A stretch of 64,000 nucleotides of DNA from Flavobacterium sp. SUN052 (GCF_028867935.1 NZ_JAPQNS010000008.1:186001-250000); one strand, 5' to 3'; counted from the first letter of the stretch, positions 8,756 through 18,551 are shown. Notes: generated from the letters alone by a model not told the origin. Program-made: numbers and translations.

Positions 8756-9808
8756 CTACGGTTTTCGCGCCGAGATCAAGCCGTAGTCCAGTTGGGTTGG
8801 GATGGCGTTGGGTGTGGGGGTTAGCCCGGCGTCGACGAACCAGCCTTGGTATTCGGCCCGGCTGTAGCAGCGGCCTTTGGTTACCCAGAAAAGCTGGGCC
8901 GAATAATCGGTAGCAGCTAGTGGACCATCGAGTGTATCGTTCAGGAACGTGTCATGGACCCAGATTTCCCCGCCGGGACGCAAAGCTGCGGCAAATCGGT
9001 GAGCCAGTTGCTGGCAGGTCGGGGTGGGCCAGTCGTGGAAGAGGCTGGCGGCCAGCAGCAGATCCGTTTGCGGAAGGGTATCAGTGAGCATATCCCCCGG
9101 CAAAAATGTTACCCGGTCTTTTACGGTATCGGCTCCCGGCCGTCCACTACGCCCAAATTCATCCAGCAACTCTCGGGCAACTGCCAGCACCGCCGGGCGG
9201 TCAAAAAGGGTGGCCGTTGAGTTGGGGTTGTTGAGCAGCCATTCGTAGGTGTAAAAACCGGTTCCCCCGGCCACGTCGAGCAGGTGACCTTCGCGTTTTG
9301 GGAGGTTAGTCGCCACTAGGGGCGACAGGTGACGGGCGCGTCCGGCCAGACCCAATGTAAATTTGCGGGCCAGTTCGGTGTCGTCCATGGGCGAAGGGCC
9401 GTCGCCTTCTTTTACAAACGATATGCCTTCCGGTGCTTCCAGCGGGCCATCGTTTCGGAGTAGCTGAGCCATCTCTACCACCCCCGGATCGTCCTTTTCC
9501 AGACCGGTATAACCCGTCAGGTTGGGCGTCTGGTCCTGCGTCAGAAAGCGTCCCAGTGGAGTAATCCTCAACCGATTCTGCTCGTCGTACTGAAGCAATT
9601 CCATAGCGCAGAGTGCCGGAAACAAAACCATTGCCGGGCGTTCGGCCAGCCCGAGCCGACTGCTCAGTTCGTCCAGCGAAAGCGGTTCCGGGCTGAGGGT
9701 TTCAAATACGTTCAGGTGGTGAACAGCCGCGAGCAACAGGCGCGACCCAAACATAGCTCGCAACTGGCGGGTGATCGGTGCAGGATCAGGTTGAAAAAAA
9801 GTAGGCAT
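8756..9808 (-). CDS. SAM-dependent O-methyltransferase (acetylserotonin OMT-like)
   Basis: Protein of 350 residues with the layout of class I small-molecule O-methyltransferases. An N-terminal winged-helix dimerisation domain (about 10-100, including PLSLDELSSRLGLAERP) is followed by a Rossmann SAM-binding domain with the glycine motif LLDVAGGTGFYTYEW and the later FHDWP and HDTFLND segments near the acceptor site. The usual substrates are hydroxylated aromatic or polyketide molecules; nothing here tells which. It is 9 bases downstream of the NTF2-like gene and 33 bases upstream of the esterase gene, so the three are probably one transcript. Confidence 0.82.
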   Translation of the reverse strand: MPTFFQPDPAPITRQLRAMFGSRLLLAAVHHLNVFETLSPEPLSLDELSSRLGLAERPAMVLFPALCAMELLQYDEQNRLRITPLGRFLTQDQTPNLTGYTGLEKDDPGVVEMAQLLRNDGPLEAPEGISFVKEGDGPSPMDDTELARKFTLGLAGRARHLSPLVATNLPKREGHLLDVAGGTGFYTYEWLLNNPNSTATLFDRPAVLAVARELLDEFGRSGRPGADTVKDRVTFLPGDMLTDTLPQTDLLLAASLFHDWPTPTCQQLAHRFAAALRPGGEIWVHDTFLNDTLDGPLAATDYSAQLFWVTKGRCYSRAEYQGWFVDAGLTPTPNAIPTQLDYGLISARKP

Positions 9809-9817
9809 GTAGGGTTT

Positions 9818-10177
9818 CTATTCAGGCTTATTCAGTTCGATGGTGTAGGAGGTTATTTCAGCAAGTTTTCCATCCGTAAACACGTAAATATCACAGGAGG
9901 CAACTTTTGTACTGTGTTGTTCCTGGTCGATATATTCCGCAATAGTATCAATTACGACACAGTTGTCGCCACGCACCACAAAAAACTTGCTGAATTCGGT
10001 GATCACAGTCTTCAGGTACGATGCCGATTGGTCGCAGGCTCCCACCACATTTTCCTTTCCGATAATTGGCTCATTGCCAACCAGATTCCACTGAATCGTT
10101 TCCTCCAAATACGGGTATGTCATGTCGAAGTCATGCTTCGAAAATGCTTCCGCAATTTGCTCAATGGAGATAGCCAT
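9818..10177 (-). CDS. SnoaL/NTF2-like small protein
   Basis: Protein of 119 residues with the pattern of the SnoaL-like NTF2 fold: N-terminal helices (SIEQIAEAFSKHDFDM), the strand pair around IQWNLVGNEPIIGKENV, then alternating strands ending EITSYTIELNKPE. Such proteins act as small cyclases, isomerases or ligand carriers. It is the first gene of the probable operon NTF2-like, methyltransferase, esterase. Upstream is a 550-base spacer shared divergently with the GMC oxidoreductase genes. Confidence 0.75.
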   Translation of the reverse strand: MAISIEQIAEAFSKHDFDMTYPYLEETIQWNLVGNEPIIGKENVVGACDQSASYLKTVITEFSKFFVVRGDNCVVIDTIAEYIDQEQHSTKVASCDIYVFTDGKLAEITSYTIELNKPE

Positions 10178-10254
10178 AGTCTGTGAGGTTTTAAAGTGTA
10201 TGAGACAGGTGTATAATTGGTTGCCAATTCTAATTTAACTGCTGACGCATCTGG

Positions 10255-10349
10255 GCTGACGCCTGAGGGCTTCGACTCCGCTCAGCCTGACAATCAACTT
10301 GAGCGTTCCCTCGTCAGGCTGAGCGGAGTCGAAGCCCTCAGGCGTCAGC
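10255..10349. repeat. long perfect palindrome, family B copy 1
   Basis: Two 37-base arms (10255-10291 and 10313-10349) are perfect reverse complements around a 21-base loop. The core of the arm is GGGCTTCGACTCCGCTCAG. A partial extra copy of the arm start, GCTGACGCAT, lies at 10241-10250. A second copy of the family is at 57181-57278, and both end with GCGTCAGCAATTTTTAG. No gene is encoded. It sits between divergent operons and is best read as a REP- or MITE-like interspersed element. Confidence 0.9.
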
Positions 10350-10589
10350 AATTTTTAGTGCTAGACTGGAAACGCACACGGCCTTTTATACCCTAAAAAT
10401 ACACTGCATTAGTAGAACCGAAGGGCTGTAAAAACGACAATCCGAGGGTGATTCACGACATTTTTTCTGCTCGTGAGCGAAATCATACAAATGTTATAAC
10501 TACGCGAATAGTTGCCTAAAAATCATAGAATTCTCATGAATCAGGCATAAAAATACGTAATTCACTTTAATACGTTTTCGTTAATTAGT

Positions 10590-10597
10590 TACCTTTG
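10590..10597 (+). promoter_or_regulatory. Bacteroidota -7 promoter element (TACCTTTG)
   Basis: TACCTTTG is an exact match to the Bacteroidota sigma-ABfr -7 consensus TAnnTTTG and lies 135 bases upstream of the gluconate-dehydrogenase-like gene. A clear TTTG -33 box is not visible at the expected distance. The surrounding 10360-10731 is AT-rich and holds no gene, which suits a long leader region. Confidence 0.5.
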
Positions 10598-10731
10598 AGT
10601 TGGAATAAATTAGACGATTCGTAGTTCGTATTACCTTTTAGTTCGAATCTGTTCACAGTATCCAACGGCTTCGTTGGCCCATTCGCAGGATGCCAGATCG
10701 GCGTTCTATCCACGTTTAACACTTCTAGTTT

Positions 10732-11271
10732 ATGCAAAGACGCACTGCCCTGAAAGGCTTAGCCGTAACGCTTGGCGGATTAGCTGGCCTACCAGCCTGG
10801 GCCTCTAACTGGACAGCTCAATCGCTCGGTCCAATCACGACGGTATCAGTCGATGACGAGACCTTACTGGGCGACATTGTCGAAACGTTTATTCCGGAGA
10901 CGACCACCCCCGGTGCCAAATCGCTCAACGTGCATCGGTTTGCCCTGCGTATGATCAACGATTGTTATCCCGCAATGGCCAAGACAACGCTCCAGCAGGG
11001 ACTGGCGCTAACTGAAACCACTGCCCAGCAGACTTACAGCAAGCCTTTTGCCAGCTGCGACGCGACCCAGCGTAAAGACGTGCTGGCTAAACTGTCAGCC
11101 TCAACTGACCCCGCCGGGAAACCCTTTGTCGACATGATCAAGCGGCTGACTATTCAGGGATATACCAACTCCGAATACTACATGGTGAATATCCAGAAGT
11201 TCAACATGGCACCCGGCTACTACCACGGCTGTGTACCCGTGGCGCAGTTGACCGTCAACAGCACCCGATAA
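10732..11271 (+). CDS. gluconate 2-dehydrogenase subunit 3-like protein, Tat signal
   Basis: Protein of 179 residues. It opens with a twin-arginine signal (MQRRTALKGLAVTLGG), then the body of the gluconate 2-dehydrogenase small-subunit family (LLGDIVETFIPETTTPGAKSLNVHRF, later YHGCVPVA). In characterised relatives this subunit accompanies a membrane or periplasmic FAD flavoprotein of the GMC family and is needed for its export or activity. The GMC gene follows after 43 bases, so the two likely form one periplasmic sugar- or polyol-oxidising complex. No cytochrome c subunit is encoded next to them. Confidence 0.85.
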   Translation: MQRRTALKGLAVTLGGLAGLPAWASNWTAQSLGPITTVSVDDETLLGDIVETFIPETTTPGAKSLNVHRFALRMINDCYPAMAKTTLQQGLALTETTAQQTYSKPFASCDATQRKDVLAKLSASTDPAGKPFVDMIKRLTIQGYTNSEYYMVNIQKFNMAPGYYHGCVPVAQLTVNSTR

Positions 11272-11314
11272 GGTGGCTGATCGTTTTTTCTGATACTTTT
11301 TACCTCAACACGAC

Positions 11315-13033
11315 ATGTCTTTTTTAAATATAGATTCTGTTAAAGAGCGCACGTTCGACGCTATCGTTATTGGCTCCGGCATCAGTGGCGGCTGGGCGGC
11401 AAAAGAACTGACCGGCAAAGGCTTACGCACGCTCGTTTTGGAGCGGGGTCGCGATGTGAAACACGTTATCGACTACCCAACCACCATGATGCAGCCCTGG
11501 GAATTTGCGCACCTGGGTCAGCTATCGCAGGAATACCGAGACGCCAACCCGGTTGCCAGCCGGTGTTACGCAAACCGGGAAGATGCCAGTCATTTTTTCG
11601 TCAAAGACGCCGATCACCCCTACGTGCAGGAGAAGCCATTCGACTGGATTCGGGGCTACCAGGTGGGTGGCAAATCGCTGATGTGGGCGCGGGGCACCCA
11701 GCGCTGGTCGAACTACGATTTTGAAGGACCTGCCCGCGATGGTTTTGCCGTTGAATGGCCCATTGGCTACGATGATATTGCGCCCTGGTATAGCTACGTG
11801 GAGAAATTCGCGGGTATATCGGGTAATAAAGACGGCCTCGCGCAATTGCCCGACGGGGAGTTTTTACCCCCACACGAGCAGTCCTGCATCGAGAAACACT
11901 TTTCGGAGCAGATGGCGACGAAGTACAACGGTACCCGCCCGGTAATCATCGGTCGGTGTGCGCACCTGACCAAGCCCCAACCCATCCACCTTCAGCAAGG
12001 CCGCGGCCAGTGCCAGAACCGGTCGATTTGCCAGCGGGGCTGCCCATACGGTGGGTATTTCAGCAGTAACTCCTCTACCTTGCCCTGGGCTGCCAAAACG
12101 GGCAAGCTGACGCTCCGTCCTGATTCGGTGGTGCATTCCATTATTTTCGATGAGAAGAAAGGAAAAGCAACCGGTGTTCGGGTAATTGATGCCAACACGA
12201 AGCAGATGACGGAGTATTACGCCCGCATCATGTTCGTGAATGCGGCCTGCCTGAACAGCAATTTGATCCTGTTGAACTCTACCTCGAACCGATTCCCCAA
12301 CGGACTCGGCAACGACAATGGCTTGCTGGGCAAATACGTAGCCTTCCATAATTTCCGCACCACCATTTCGGCCGAACACGACGGATTTCAGGACACCACT
12401 ACCGACGGCATTCGGCCCAACGGCAGCTATATCCCGCGTTTCCGAAACGTGTTCAAGCAGGAAACCGACTTTTTACGCGGCTATGCGGCCGGTTTCGGGG
12501 GTAGCCGTGCGATGGACGTTGATACATCGGGCATGGGCGAAGACCTGAAAGCGAGTCTGATGCAACCCAAATACGGCAACTGGCGGGTAAGTTCGCACAT
12601 GATGGGCGAGACCATTCCGAAGGATTCAAACTACGTGGCGCTCGACTCCAACCTGAAAGATGCCTGGGGAATTCCGCAGCTCAAAATCTCGGTGGGATAC
12701 GATGACAATGACGAAAAAATGATTCGTGATTTCCATGAGCAAATGACCGAGATGCTGACCGTATCGGGCTTCAAAAACATCCAGACGCACGACAAACCCG
12801 ACAAAGCACCGGGTCTCGATATTCACGAAATGGGTGGTGTTCGCATGGGAAAAGACCCCAAAACATCGCTGCTCAACAAGTGGAATCAGCTGCACAGCTG
12901 CAAAAACGTGTTCGTTACCGATGGGGCCTGCATGACCTCAACGTCAACGCAAAATCCGTCGCTCACGTTTATGGCCATCACCGCCCGCGCTGCTGACTAC
13001 GCCGTGAAAGAGTTCAAAAAGGGTAATCTTTAA
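11315..13033 (+). CDS. GMC-family FAD oxidoreductase
   Basis: Flavoprotein of 572 residues. The N-terminal dinucleotide fold is clear (DAIVIGSGISGGWAAKELT, then VLERG), followed by GMC motifs around GGKSLMWARGTQRW and the C-terminal FVTDGACMTSTSTQNPSLTFMA segment. A cysteine-containing stretch (GRGQCQNRSICQRGCPYGGYF) is typical of the gluconate/sorbitol-type group. It probably oxidises a sugar, sugar acid or polyol and passes electrons to the respiratory chain. It has no export signal of its own, fitting piggyback Tat export with the preceding RR-signal partner. The beta-hexosaminidase gene begins 8 bases after its stop. Confidence 0.88.
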   Translation: MSFLNIDSVKERTFDAIVIGSGISGGWAAKELTGKGLRTLVLERGRDVKHVIDYPTTMMQPWEFAHLGQLSQEYRDANPVASRCYANREDASHFFVKDADHPYVQEKPFDWIRGYQVGGKSLMWARGTQRWSNYDFEGPARDGFAVEWPIGYDDIAPWYSYVEKFAGISGNKDGLAQLPDGEFLPPHEQSCIEKHFSEQMATKYNGTRPVIIGRCAHLTKPQPIHLQQGRGQCQNRSICQRGCPYGGYFSSNSSTLPWAAKTGKLTLRPDSVVHSIIFDEKKGKATGVRVIDANTKQMTEYYARIMFVNAACLNSNLILLNSTSNRFPNGLGNDNGLLGKYVAFHNFRTTISAEHDGFQDTTTDGIRPNGSYIPRFRNVFKQETDFLRGYAAGFGGSRAMDVDTSGMGEDLKASLMQPKYGNWRVSSHMMGETIPKDSNYVALDSNLKDAWGIPQLKISVGYDDNDEKMIRDFHEQMTEMLTVSGFKNIQTHDKPDKAPGLDIHEMGGVRMGKDPKTSLLNKWNQLHSCKNVFVTDGACMTSTSTQNPSLTFMAITARAADYAVKEFKKGNL

Positions 13034-13041
13034 AAAACATC

Positions 13042-15594
13042 ATGACATCCTACCCCCTTGCCTTTCTGTTTCTTTGCCTGTCTTTTTTTAGCAGTTGTAC
13101 ACAAAAAACCACCTCAGAAACAACCGAAACAGAGGTTGCAGAGACCGTTTCGAAACCCATTAGCATCAGCCTTACCCTGACCAGCAACGATGATCGGGGT
13201 TCGCGGATGGCGCTGAAGCTGCTGAACACGGGCGACGAAAACCTGCCCGCAACGGGCTGGAAGCTGTTTTTCAATGGGGGAACCTACGCCAGCACTAATC
13301 CCAGCCTGGCCAAGGTTGCACATGTGAACGGGGATTTGCACAGCCTGACGCCCGGCCCCGGTTTCAAGGCAGTACCCTCTGGTCAGTCGGCAACAATTGA
13401 GATTTCGTCGCGGAGAATTCGTAACAAAACCGACTTCCCTGCTGGCTTTTATTTGGTTTTCGACAAAGACCAGAATCAGGCATTTCCGGTTGCCGTGGCG
13501 GTCGACAAGGGGAAACTGTTCGACCAGTTTGATCGCAAACTGACCGAACGAATCTTTGATCAGAACGCACTGATTCAGGCCGTTCCCGACGAGAAACTGG
13601 TGAAGGTGTTTCCAACGCCCGTTTCATACCAGGAGTCAGGAACGCCTTTTGTGGTCGATGGTCAGACAGATATTGTGCCGGACCCTGAGTTTAACCCGGA
13701 AGCGGAGATGCTGGCCAACGCCTTTTCTACGGTGCTCATTGCTAAACCAGCCATCAAAACCCAGGCTACGGGTAAGCGTATTATGCTTCGTAAAAACCCG
13801 ACCATTGCCCCTGAAGGCTACGAATTGCAGATCGACCAGAACGGCGTTTTGCTGTCGGCCTCCACGCGGACGGGTATTTTCTATGGCATCCAGTCACTGC
13901 AAACCATGTTTCCAGGAAAGGCACTTTCGACAAAGGGGAGTTCGGTTAGTTTGCCGGGTATGGTGGTAAAAGATGCTCCCCGCTTTGGGTATCGCGCCCT
14001 GATGGTGGACATTGCCCGGAATTTTCAGCCCAAAACAGAACTCATTAAGGTGTTGGATCTGATGGGTCTTTACAAGCTCAACGTGCTTCATTTGCACTTC
14101 AGCGACGATGAGGGCTGGCGGGTCGAAATGCCGTCTTTACCCGAACTTATTGCGGTTGGCAGCAAACGGGCGCATAACGCCGATCCAACCCAAAGCCTCC
14201 TTCCCTCGTATGGCTCGGGGCCGTCGGACAAAAACACCGCTGGTACGGGGTATTACAGCAAGGAAGACTTTGTAGAGATTCTCAAATATGCCCGCGACCG
14301 GCACATTGAGGTGATTCCCGAAATTGAATCGCCGGGTCACGCCCGAGCTGCCCTACGTGCGATGGATGCCCGCTATCAGACCTACATGAAGGAGAATAAT
14401 AAGGCCAAAGCCGAACAGTACCTGCTCCGCGACCGGGCCGACAAATCGGTGTATGAGTCGGTTCAGGGCTGGAAAGACAATGTGGTCGATGTGTCGATTC
14501 CGTCGACCTACGCCTTTATGGAGCGGGTGGTCGATGACCTGATCGGGATGTACAAAGAGGCTGGCGCTCCCCTGAAAACGATTCACTTCGGGGGCGACGA
14601 AGTACCGGGTGGGGTCTGGCAAAAGTCGCCCTCGGTTCAGCGATTAATGGCCAGCAATACGGCCGTTAAATCCACCGACGACTTGTGGTATTACTACTTC
14701 GGAAAGATCAATCAGTTGCTCAAAACGCGGGGCTTGTCGCTATCGGGCTGGGAAGAGATTGGCCTGAAAAAAGTAGTGCAAAACGGCCGGTCGGTGTGGG
14801 TTCCGAACCCTACGTTTGCATCGGAGAATTTCCGGGTAAACGTCTGGAAAAACGAGCCAGGTTCAGGGGCCGAAGACCTCGCCTACCGCATGGCCAATGC
14901 CGGCTACAAAGTCATTCTGACCGGCGTTACGCATTTCTACATCGATCTGGCTTACACTCCCTCGTCCGACGAAGCGGGTCAGTACTGGGGTGGCTACGTG
15001 GATATTGACAAGCCGTTTTATTTCATTCCTTTCAACTACCTCCGCAACCTCAGAAACGACTATACCGGCCAGAAAATCGATCAGTCGACCATTAAAGGGC
15101 GAGTAGCCGTAACGGAAAAAGGCAAGGCCAACATCGTGGGTATTGAGGCTCCGCTCTGGGCCGAAACCAACCGCAGCCCGGCCCAGTTCGAGTACAAGCT
15201 GCTGCCCAAACTGCTGGCCGTTGCCGAACGGGCCTGGGCCAAAGATCCAGCCTGGGCAACCGAAACCAACAACGCAAAAAGCGAGCAGCTGTACAACCAG
15301 GCGTGGTCTGAATTCATCAACATAGTCGGCAAGCGCGAGCTTCCGCGACTGGACACCTACGCGGGTGGTTTCGAGTACCGGATACCGGCAGCTGGTGCCA
15401 AAATCGTAAACGGCAAACTGGCGGCTAACGTCCAGTTCCCCGGCCTAACGATCCGCTACACCTCCGACGGCACCGAACCCACAGCATCGAGCCCCGTCTA
15501 CAAAGAGCCCCTTGACTTTACAAAAACCGTCAAGCTGCGGGTCTTCAACGCATCGGGCAGGGGTGGGCAAACCACGACGATGGCGAAAGAGTGA
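13042..15594 (+). CDS. GH20 beta-N-acetylhexosaminidase lipoprotein
   Basis: Enzyme of 850 residues that removes terminal N-acetylglucosamine or N-acetylgalactosamine. A lipoprotein-type signal ends in FFSSC (Cys19), so it should be membrane-anchored. Residues about 40-160 look like the chitobiase carbohydrate-binding-like domain, about 195-315 the GH20b domain, and about 320-770 the catalytic barrel with the family DE pair Asp519-Glu520 in HFGGDEVPGG. The C-terminal 60 residues (GLTIRYTSDGTEPTASSPVY) match the chitobiase C-terminal domain. It is 8 bases after the GMC gene and 40 bases before an HGSNAT-like acyltransferase gene. Loss or gain of acetyl groups on amino sugars would link the two functions. 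Confidence 0.92.
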   Translation: MTSYPLAFLFLCLSFFSSCTQKTTSETTETEVAETVSKPISISLTLTSNDDRGSRMALKLLNTGDENLPATGWKLFFNGGTYASTNPSLAKVAHVNGDLHSLTPGPGFKAVPSGQSATIEISSRRIRNKTDFPAGFYLVFDKDQNQAFPVAVAVDKGKLFDQFDRKLTERIFDQNALIQAVPDEKLVKVFPTPVSYQESGTPFVVDGQTDIVPDPEFNPEAEMLANAFSTVLIAKPAIKTQATGKRIMLRKNPTIAPEGYELQIDQNGVLLSASTRTGIFYGIQSLQTMFPGKALSTKGSSVSLPGMVVKDAPRFGYRALMVDIARNFQPKTELIKVLDLMGLYKLNVLHLHFSDDEGWRVEMPSLPELIAVGSKRAHNADPTQSLLPSYGSGPSDKNTAGTGYYSKEDFVEILKYARDRHIEVIPEIESPGHARAALRAMDARYQTYMKENNKAKAEQYLLRDRADKSVYESVQGWKDNVVDVSIPSTYAFMERVVDDLIGMYKEAGAPLKTIHFGGDEVPGGVWQKSPSVQRLMASNTAVKSTDDLWYYYFGKINQLLKTRGLSLSGWEEIGLKKVVQNGRSVWVPNPTFASENFRVNVWKNEPGSGAEDLAYRMANAGYKVILTGVTHFYIDLAYTPSSDEAGQYWGGYVDIDKPFYFIPFNYLRNLRNDYTGQKIDQSTIKGRVAVTEKGKANIVGIEAPLWAETNRSPAQFEYKLLPKLLAVAERAWAKDPAWATETNNAKSEQLYNQAWSEFINIVGKRELPRLDTYAGGFEYRIPAAGAKIVNGKLAANVQFPGLTIRYTSDGTEPTASSPVYKEPLDFTKTVKLRVFNASGRGGQTTTMAKE

Positions 15595-15634
15595 ACGAAC
15601 AAACTGTACATTGACCATTCCTAAATACCCTACC

Positions 15635-16807
15635 GTGGAAACCCAGCTTAGCTCCCCTACCCGGCCGTCCCTGGCTGATACCGATAACCGCTTTTTGTCA
15701 CTGGATGTGTTCCGGGGCCTGACGGTTTGTTTTATGATTGTGGTGAACACGCCCGGCAGTGGTGCCACGCCTTTTTCGCCCCTGCAACATGCCCATTGGC
15801 ACGGGTTTACCCCCACTGATCTGGTGTTTCCTTCGTTTCTGTTTGCCGTGGGCAACGCTATGAGTTTTGCCATGAAAAAGTACAGCGCGCTGGGGACAGG
15901 GGCCGTGCTGACCAAAGTGGCCAAACGGACGGCGCTTATTTTTCTGCTCGGCTACCTGATGTACTGGTTCCCGTTTTTCCGGCTCAGCGACTCGGGCGAC
16001 ATCCTCCCCTTTCCCATCAGCGAAACCCGCATCTGGGGTGTTTTGCAGCGCATTGGCGTGTGTTACGGCCTCGCATCCCTGATGGTTTATTTCCTCTCGA
16101 CGCGAACGGTGATCTGGTTGAGCATTGTGTTTCTGGTGGGTTACTGGCTGATGCTGCTGGGCTGGGGCGACCCTGCCGACCCGTTCAGTCTGCCCGGTAA
16201 CGCCGTGCTTCGTCTCGACCGCTTTCTGCTGAATGATGCCCACCTGTACCACGGCGAAGGCGTAGCGTTTGAGCCCGAAGGCCTGCTCAGCACCTTACCG
16301 TCCATTGTCAATGTCATCATTGGCTATTACGCCGGGCAGTTTGTGCAGCGGATGGGCAAAAACTACGAAAGCGTGGCGAAACTGCTGCTGGCGGGGGCAG
16401 CCCTGATTTTTGTGGCCCTCTGCTGGAATCTGGTTTTCCCGATCAACAAAAAGATATGGACGAGCCCTTTTGTGCTGCTCACCACCGGCCTCGACCTGAC
16501 CATACTGGCAACGCTGATCTACACCATTGAGATACGCCGTTGGACGGCAGCCAACTGGACGCAGTTTTTTGTGATTCCCGGCAAGAATCCCCTGTTTGTT
16601 TACCTGTTATCCGAAGTGCTGGTTATCATTTTGTATATGGTTCCGGTGGGCGGTGGCCAAAGCGCCTTTGGTTGGATCGGTACGCAGGTATTTCAGGGAG
16701 TTGCCCCCGGCCCGGTTGGCTCATTGCTATTCGCCCTCACGTTCATGCTATTGTGCTGGGGCGTCGGCTGGTTCCTAGATCGGCGGAAGATTTATATTCG
16801 GGTGTAG
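15635..16807 (+). CDS. HGSNAT/DUF5009-like membrane acyltransferase
   Basis: Integral membrane protein of about 390 residues with roughly ten hydrophobic segments. The hallmark is the first segment, SLDVFRGLTVCFMIVVNTPG, followed by HGFTPTDLVFPSFLFAVGNAMSF, as in heparan-alpha-glucosaminide N-acetyltransferase-like and DUF1624/DUF5009 proteins. In lysosomal HGSNAT such proteins move an acetyl group across the membrane onto terminal glucosamine, which a hexosaminidase can then remove. The neighbouring GH20 gene makes the same pairing plausible here. The start is uncertain: GTG at 15635 and TTG at 15611 are in frame and avoid overlap with the hexosaminidase; the frame is open upstream to 15512. 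Confidence 0.8.
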   Translation: METQLSSPTRPSLADTDNRFLSLDVFRGLTVCFMIVVNTPGSGATPFSPLQHAHWHGFTPTDLVFPSFLFAVGNAMSFAMKKYSALGTGAVLTKVAKRTALIFLLGYLMYWFPFFRLSDSGDILPFPISETRIWGVLQRIGVCYGLASLMVYFLSTRTVIWLSIVFLVGYWLMLLGWGDPADPFSLPGNAVLRLDRFLLNDAHLYHGEGVAFEPEGLLSTLPSIVNVIIGYYAGQFVQRMGKNYESVAKLLLAGAALIFVALCWNLVFPINKKIWTSPFVLLTTGLDLTILATLIYTIEIRRWTAANWTQFFVIPGKNPLFVYLLSEVLVIILYMVPVGGGQSAFGWIGTQVFQGVAPGPVGSLLFALTFMLLCWGVGWFLDRRKIYIRV

Positions 16808-16940
16808 GTTGCACCAACGAGTAAAGAGAGTACGACAATACAAAATACGCAACATTTCGATTTGGCTATCAGTAGTTTACGAATCGAGTTGCGTAAATCG
16901 GCGAGTTAGCCGTCATACAATCGAACCTCACAAACTGAAT

Positions 16941-18539
16941 ATGAAAATTAAAAAAATACAGATTAAAAAATTCAAAAGATTTACTGACCTAACTGTTGAC
17001 GAACTTCCCGAGACGACAAAATTAATATTATTAGTAGGTCCTAATGGTAGTGGAAAAACTTCTTTGTTTGAAGCATTCAACTCTTGGTATAGATTAAATG
17101 GCTTTAATAATGTTGGTGATGTAAACTATATTTTCAAAAAAGGAACAGAATCCACAAAACAGAATCAGCGGGAACTTGTATCTGTTGAATTTCATAATCA
17201 AGATGTTCCAACTCAACAAGAATTAAAAGGGAAGTTTTATTTTAGGACAGCCTATAGAAATGAAGCTGATTTTAGTATTGACACTTTAAATAAGCAAAGT
17301 GACCCAACGAAAAATTCCAAATTGGGAAATTTAATGATGAATGATATTACTGTTTCAGAAAATTACCAAAGACTAATTTCACAAACACTATCGGGGGTAT
17401 TTAATAGTTCTAACAATTCAAAAACTGTCGAACAATTAAGAGAAGAACTAATAGGAAAAATCAGACTTTCACTTAGTCACATTTTCCCAGACTTAAACTT
17501 AAGTTCTATTGGCGACCCTTTATCAAATGGTAGTTTTTATTTTGAGAAAGGCACTTCAAAAGACTTTCATTATAAAAATCTTTCTGCAGGTGAAAAATCA
17601 GTCTTTGATTTGATTTTGGATATGATTATTAAATCAAATTACTTTGAAAATGCAGTGTATTTTATAGACGAACCCGAAGCACATATGCACACAAGGTTAC
17701 AGGCTAAACTTTTAAACGAACTGTATTTGTTAACGCCACAAAATTCTCAACTTTGGATTTCAACACATTCAATTGGTATGTTGAAACAAGCAGAACTATT
17801 GGAACAACAAAATCTAGATAGTGTAGTTTTTTTAGATTTCGACAATAGAGATTTTGATTTAACGGAAACGATTAAACCTGCTAAAATAGATAAAACTATA
17901 TGGGACAGATTTTTTGATTTGGCTTTTGCAGATTTTTCTCAATTAATAGCACCTGCAAGAATTGTATTCTGTGAAGGAACTTCAAAAGGAAGAAAATATA
18001 AAGATTTTGATGCTCAGATCTACACTAAAATATTCGAAAATAAATATCACGAAACAAAGTTTGTTTCAATTGGGTCTAGTACAGAGATTGAAAATATTGA
18101 AAATCAATCTGTAAAAGTTGTTTCAAATATTCTCAAAACTTCGAGTATAATAAAATTTATCGACCGTGACGACAATAGTCCAGAACAAATCGCTGAATTA
18201 CTAGTTAAAGGAATTAAAACTTCCTCAAAAAGACATATTGAAAGTTATATGTTGGATGACGAAATAATTGAAAAATTATGTATTTCAATTGGAAAGCCTG
18301 AATTACTTGCTGACTGTTTAACAGCTAAACAAATCGCAATACAAGGAAGTATTTCAAGAAACAATGCTGCTGATGACATTAAATCAGCAAGTGGACATAT
18401 TTTTACTGAACTGAAAAGAATATTGTCATTAACACAATGTGGGAATAATCAATGTGCATTTATTAGAGATACAATGGTTCCTTTGGTAACAGAAGAAACA
18501 AATATTTATAAACAATTAGAACAAGAAATATTCGGATGA
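16941..18539 (+). CDS. AAA ATPase with TOPRIM/DUF4435-like C-terminus (OLD- or PARIS-like)
   Basis: Protein of 532 residues. ATG 16941 starts MKIKKIQIKKFKRF, the classic first strand of SMC-like AAA15/AAA21 ATPases, with Walker A GPNGSGKT (33-40), signature LSAGEKS and Walker B VYFIDEPEAHMH. The C-terminal third (from about ARIVFCEGTSKG, with FVSIGSSTEI and IIKFIDRDD) resembles the TOPRIM-like DUF4435 domain. In the PARIS anti-phage system the ATPase AriA and the DUF4435 protein AriB occur as two genes or fused; this layout fits a fused version, with OLD-family nucleases as the alternative. Base composition and codon use are far more AT-rich than the flanking genes, so it was probably acquired. 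In-frame upstream sequence to 16809 lacks family features. Confidence 0.7.
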   Translation: MKIKKIQIKKFKRFTDLTVDELPETTKLILLVGPNGSGKTSLFEAFNSWYRLNGFNNVGDVNYIFKKGTESTKQNQRELVSVEFHNQDVPTQQELKGKFYFRTAYRNEADFSIDTLNKQSDPTKNSKLGNLMMNDITVSENYQRLISQTLSGVFNSSNNSKTVEQLREELIGKIRLSLSHIFPDLNLSSIGDPLSNGSFYFEKGTSKDFHYKNLSAGEKSVFDLILDMIIKSNYFENAVYFIDEPEAHMHTRLQAKLLNELYLLTPQNSQLWISTHSIGMLKQAELLEQQNLDSVVFLDFDNRDFDLTETIKPAKIDKTIWDRFFDLAFADFSQLIAPARIVFCEGTSKGRKYKDFDAQIYTKIFENKYHETKFVSIGSSTEIENIENQSVKVVSNILKTSSIIKFIDRDDNSPEQIAELLVKGIKTSSKRHIESYMLDDEIIEKLCISIGKPELLADCLTAKQIAIQGSISRNNAADDIKSASGHIFTELKRILSLTQCGNNQCAFIRDTMVPLVTEETNIYKQLEQEIFG

Positions 18540-18551
18540 AATGTACGAACG

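Noticed and set aside
10255..10349. CRISPR-like repeat
   Set aside because: One inverted pair with a single loop, not a series of direct repeats with spacers; no cas genes in the window.
15512..15634. Upstream extension of the acyltransferase gene into the hexosaminidase gene
   Set aside because: The extra residues are arginine/serine-rich noise overlapping a well-conserved C-terminal domain; a start at 15611 or 15635 is more likely.
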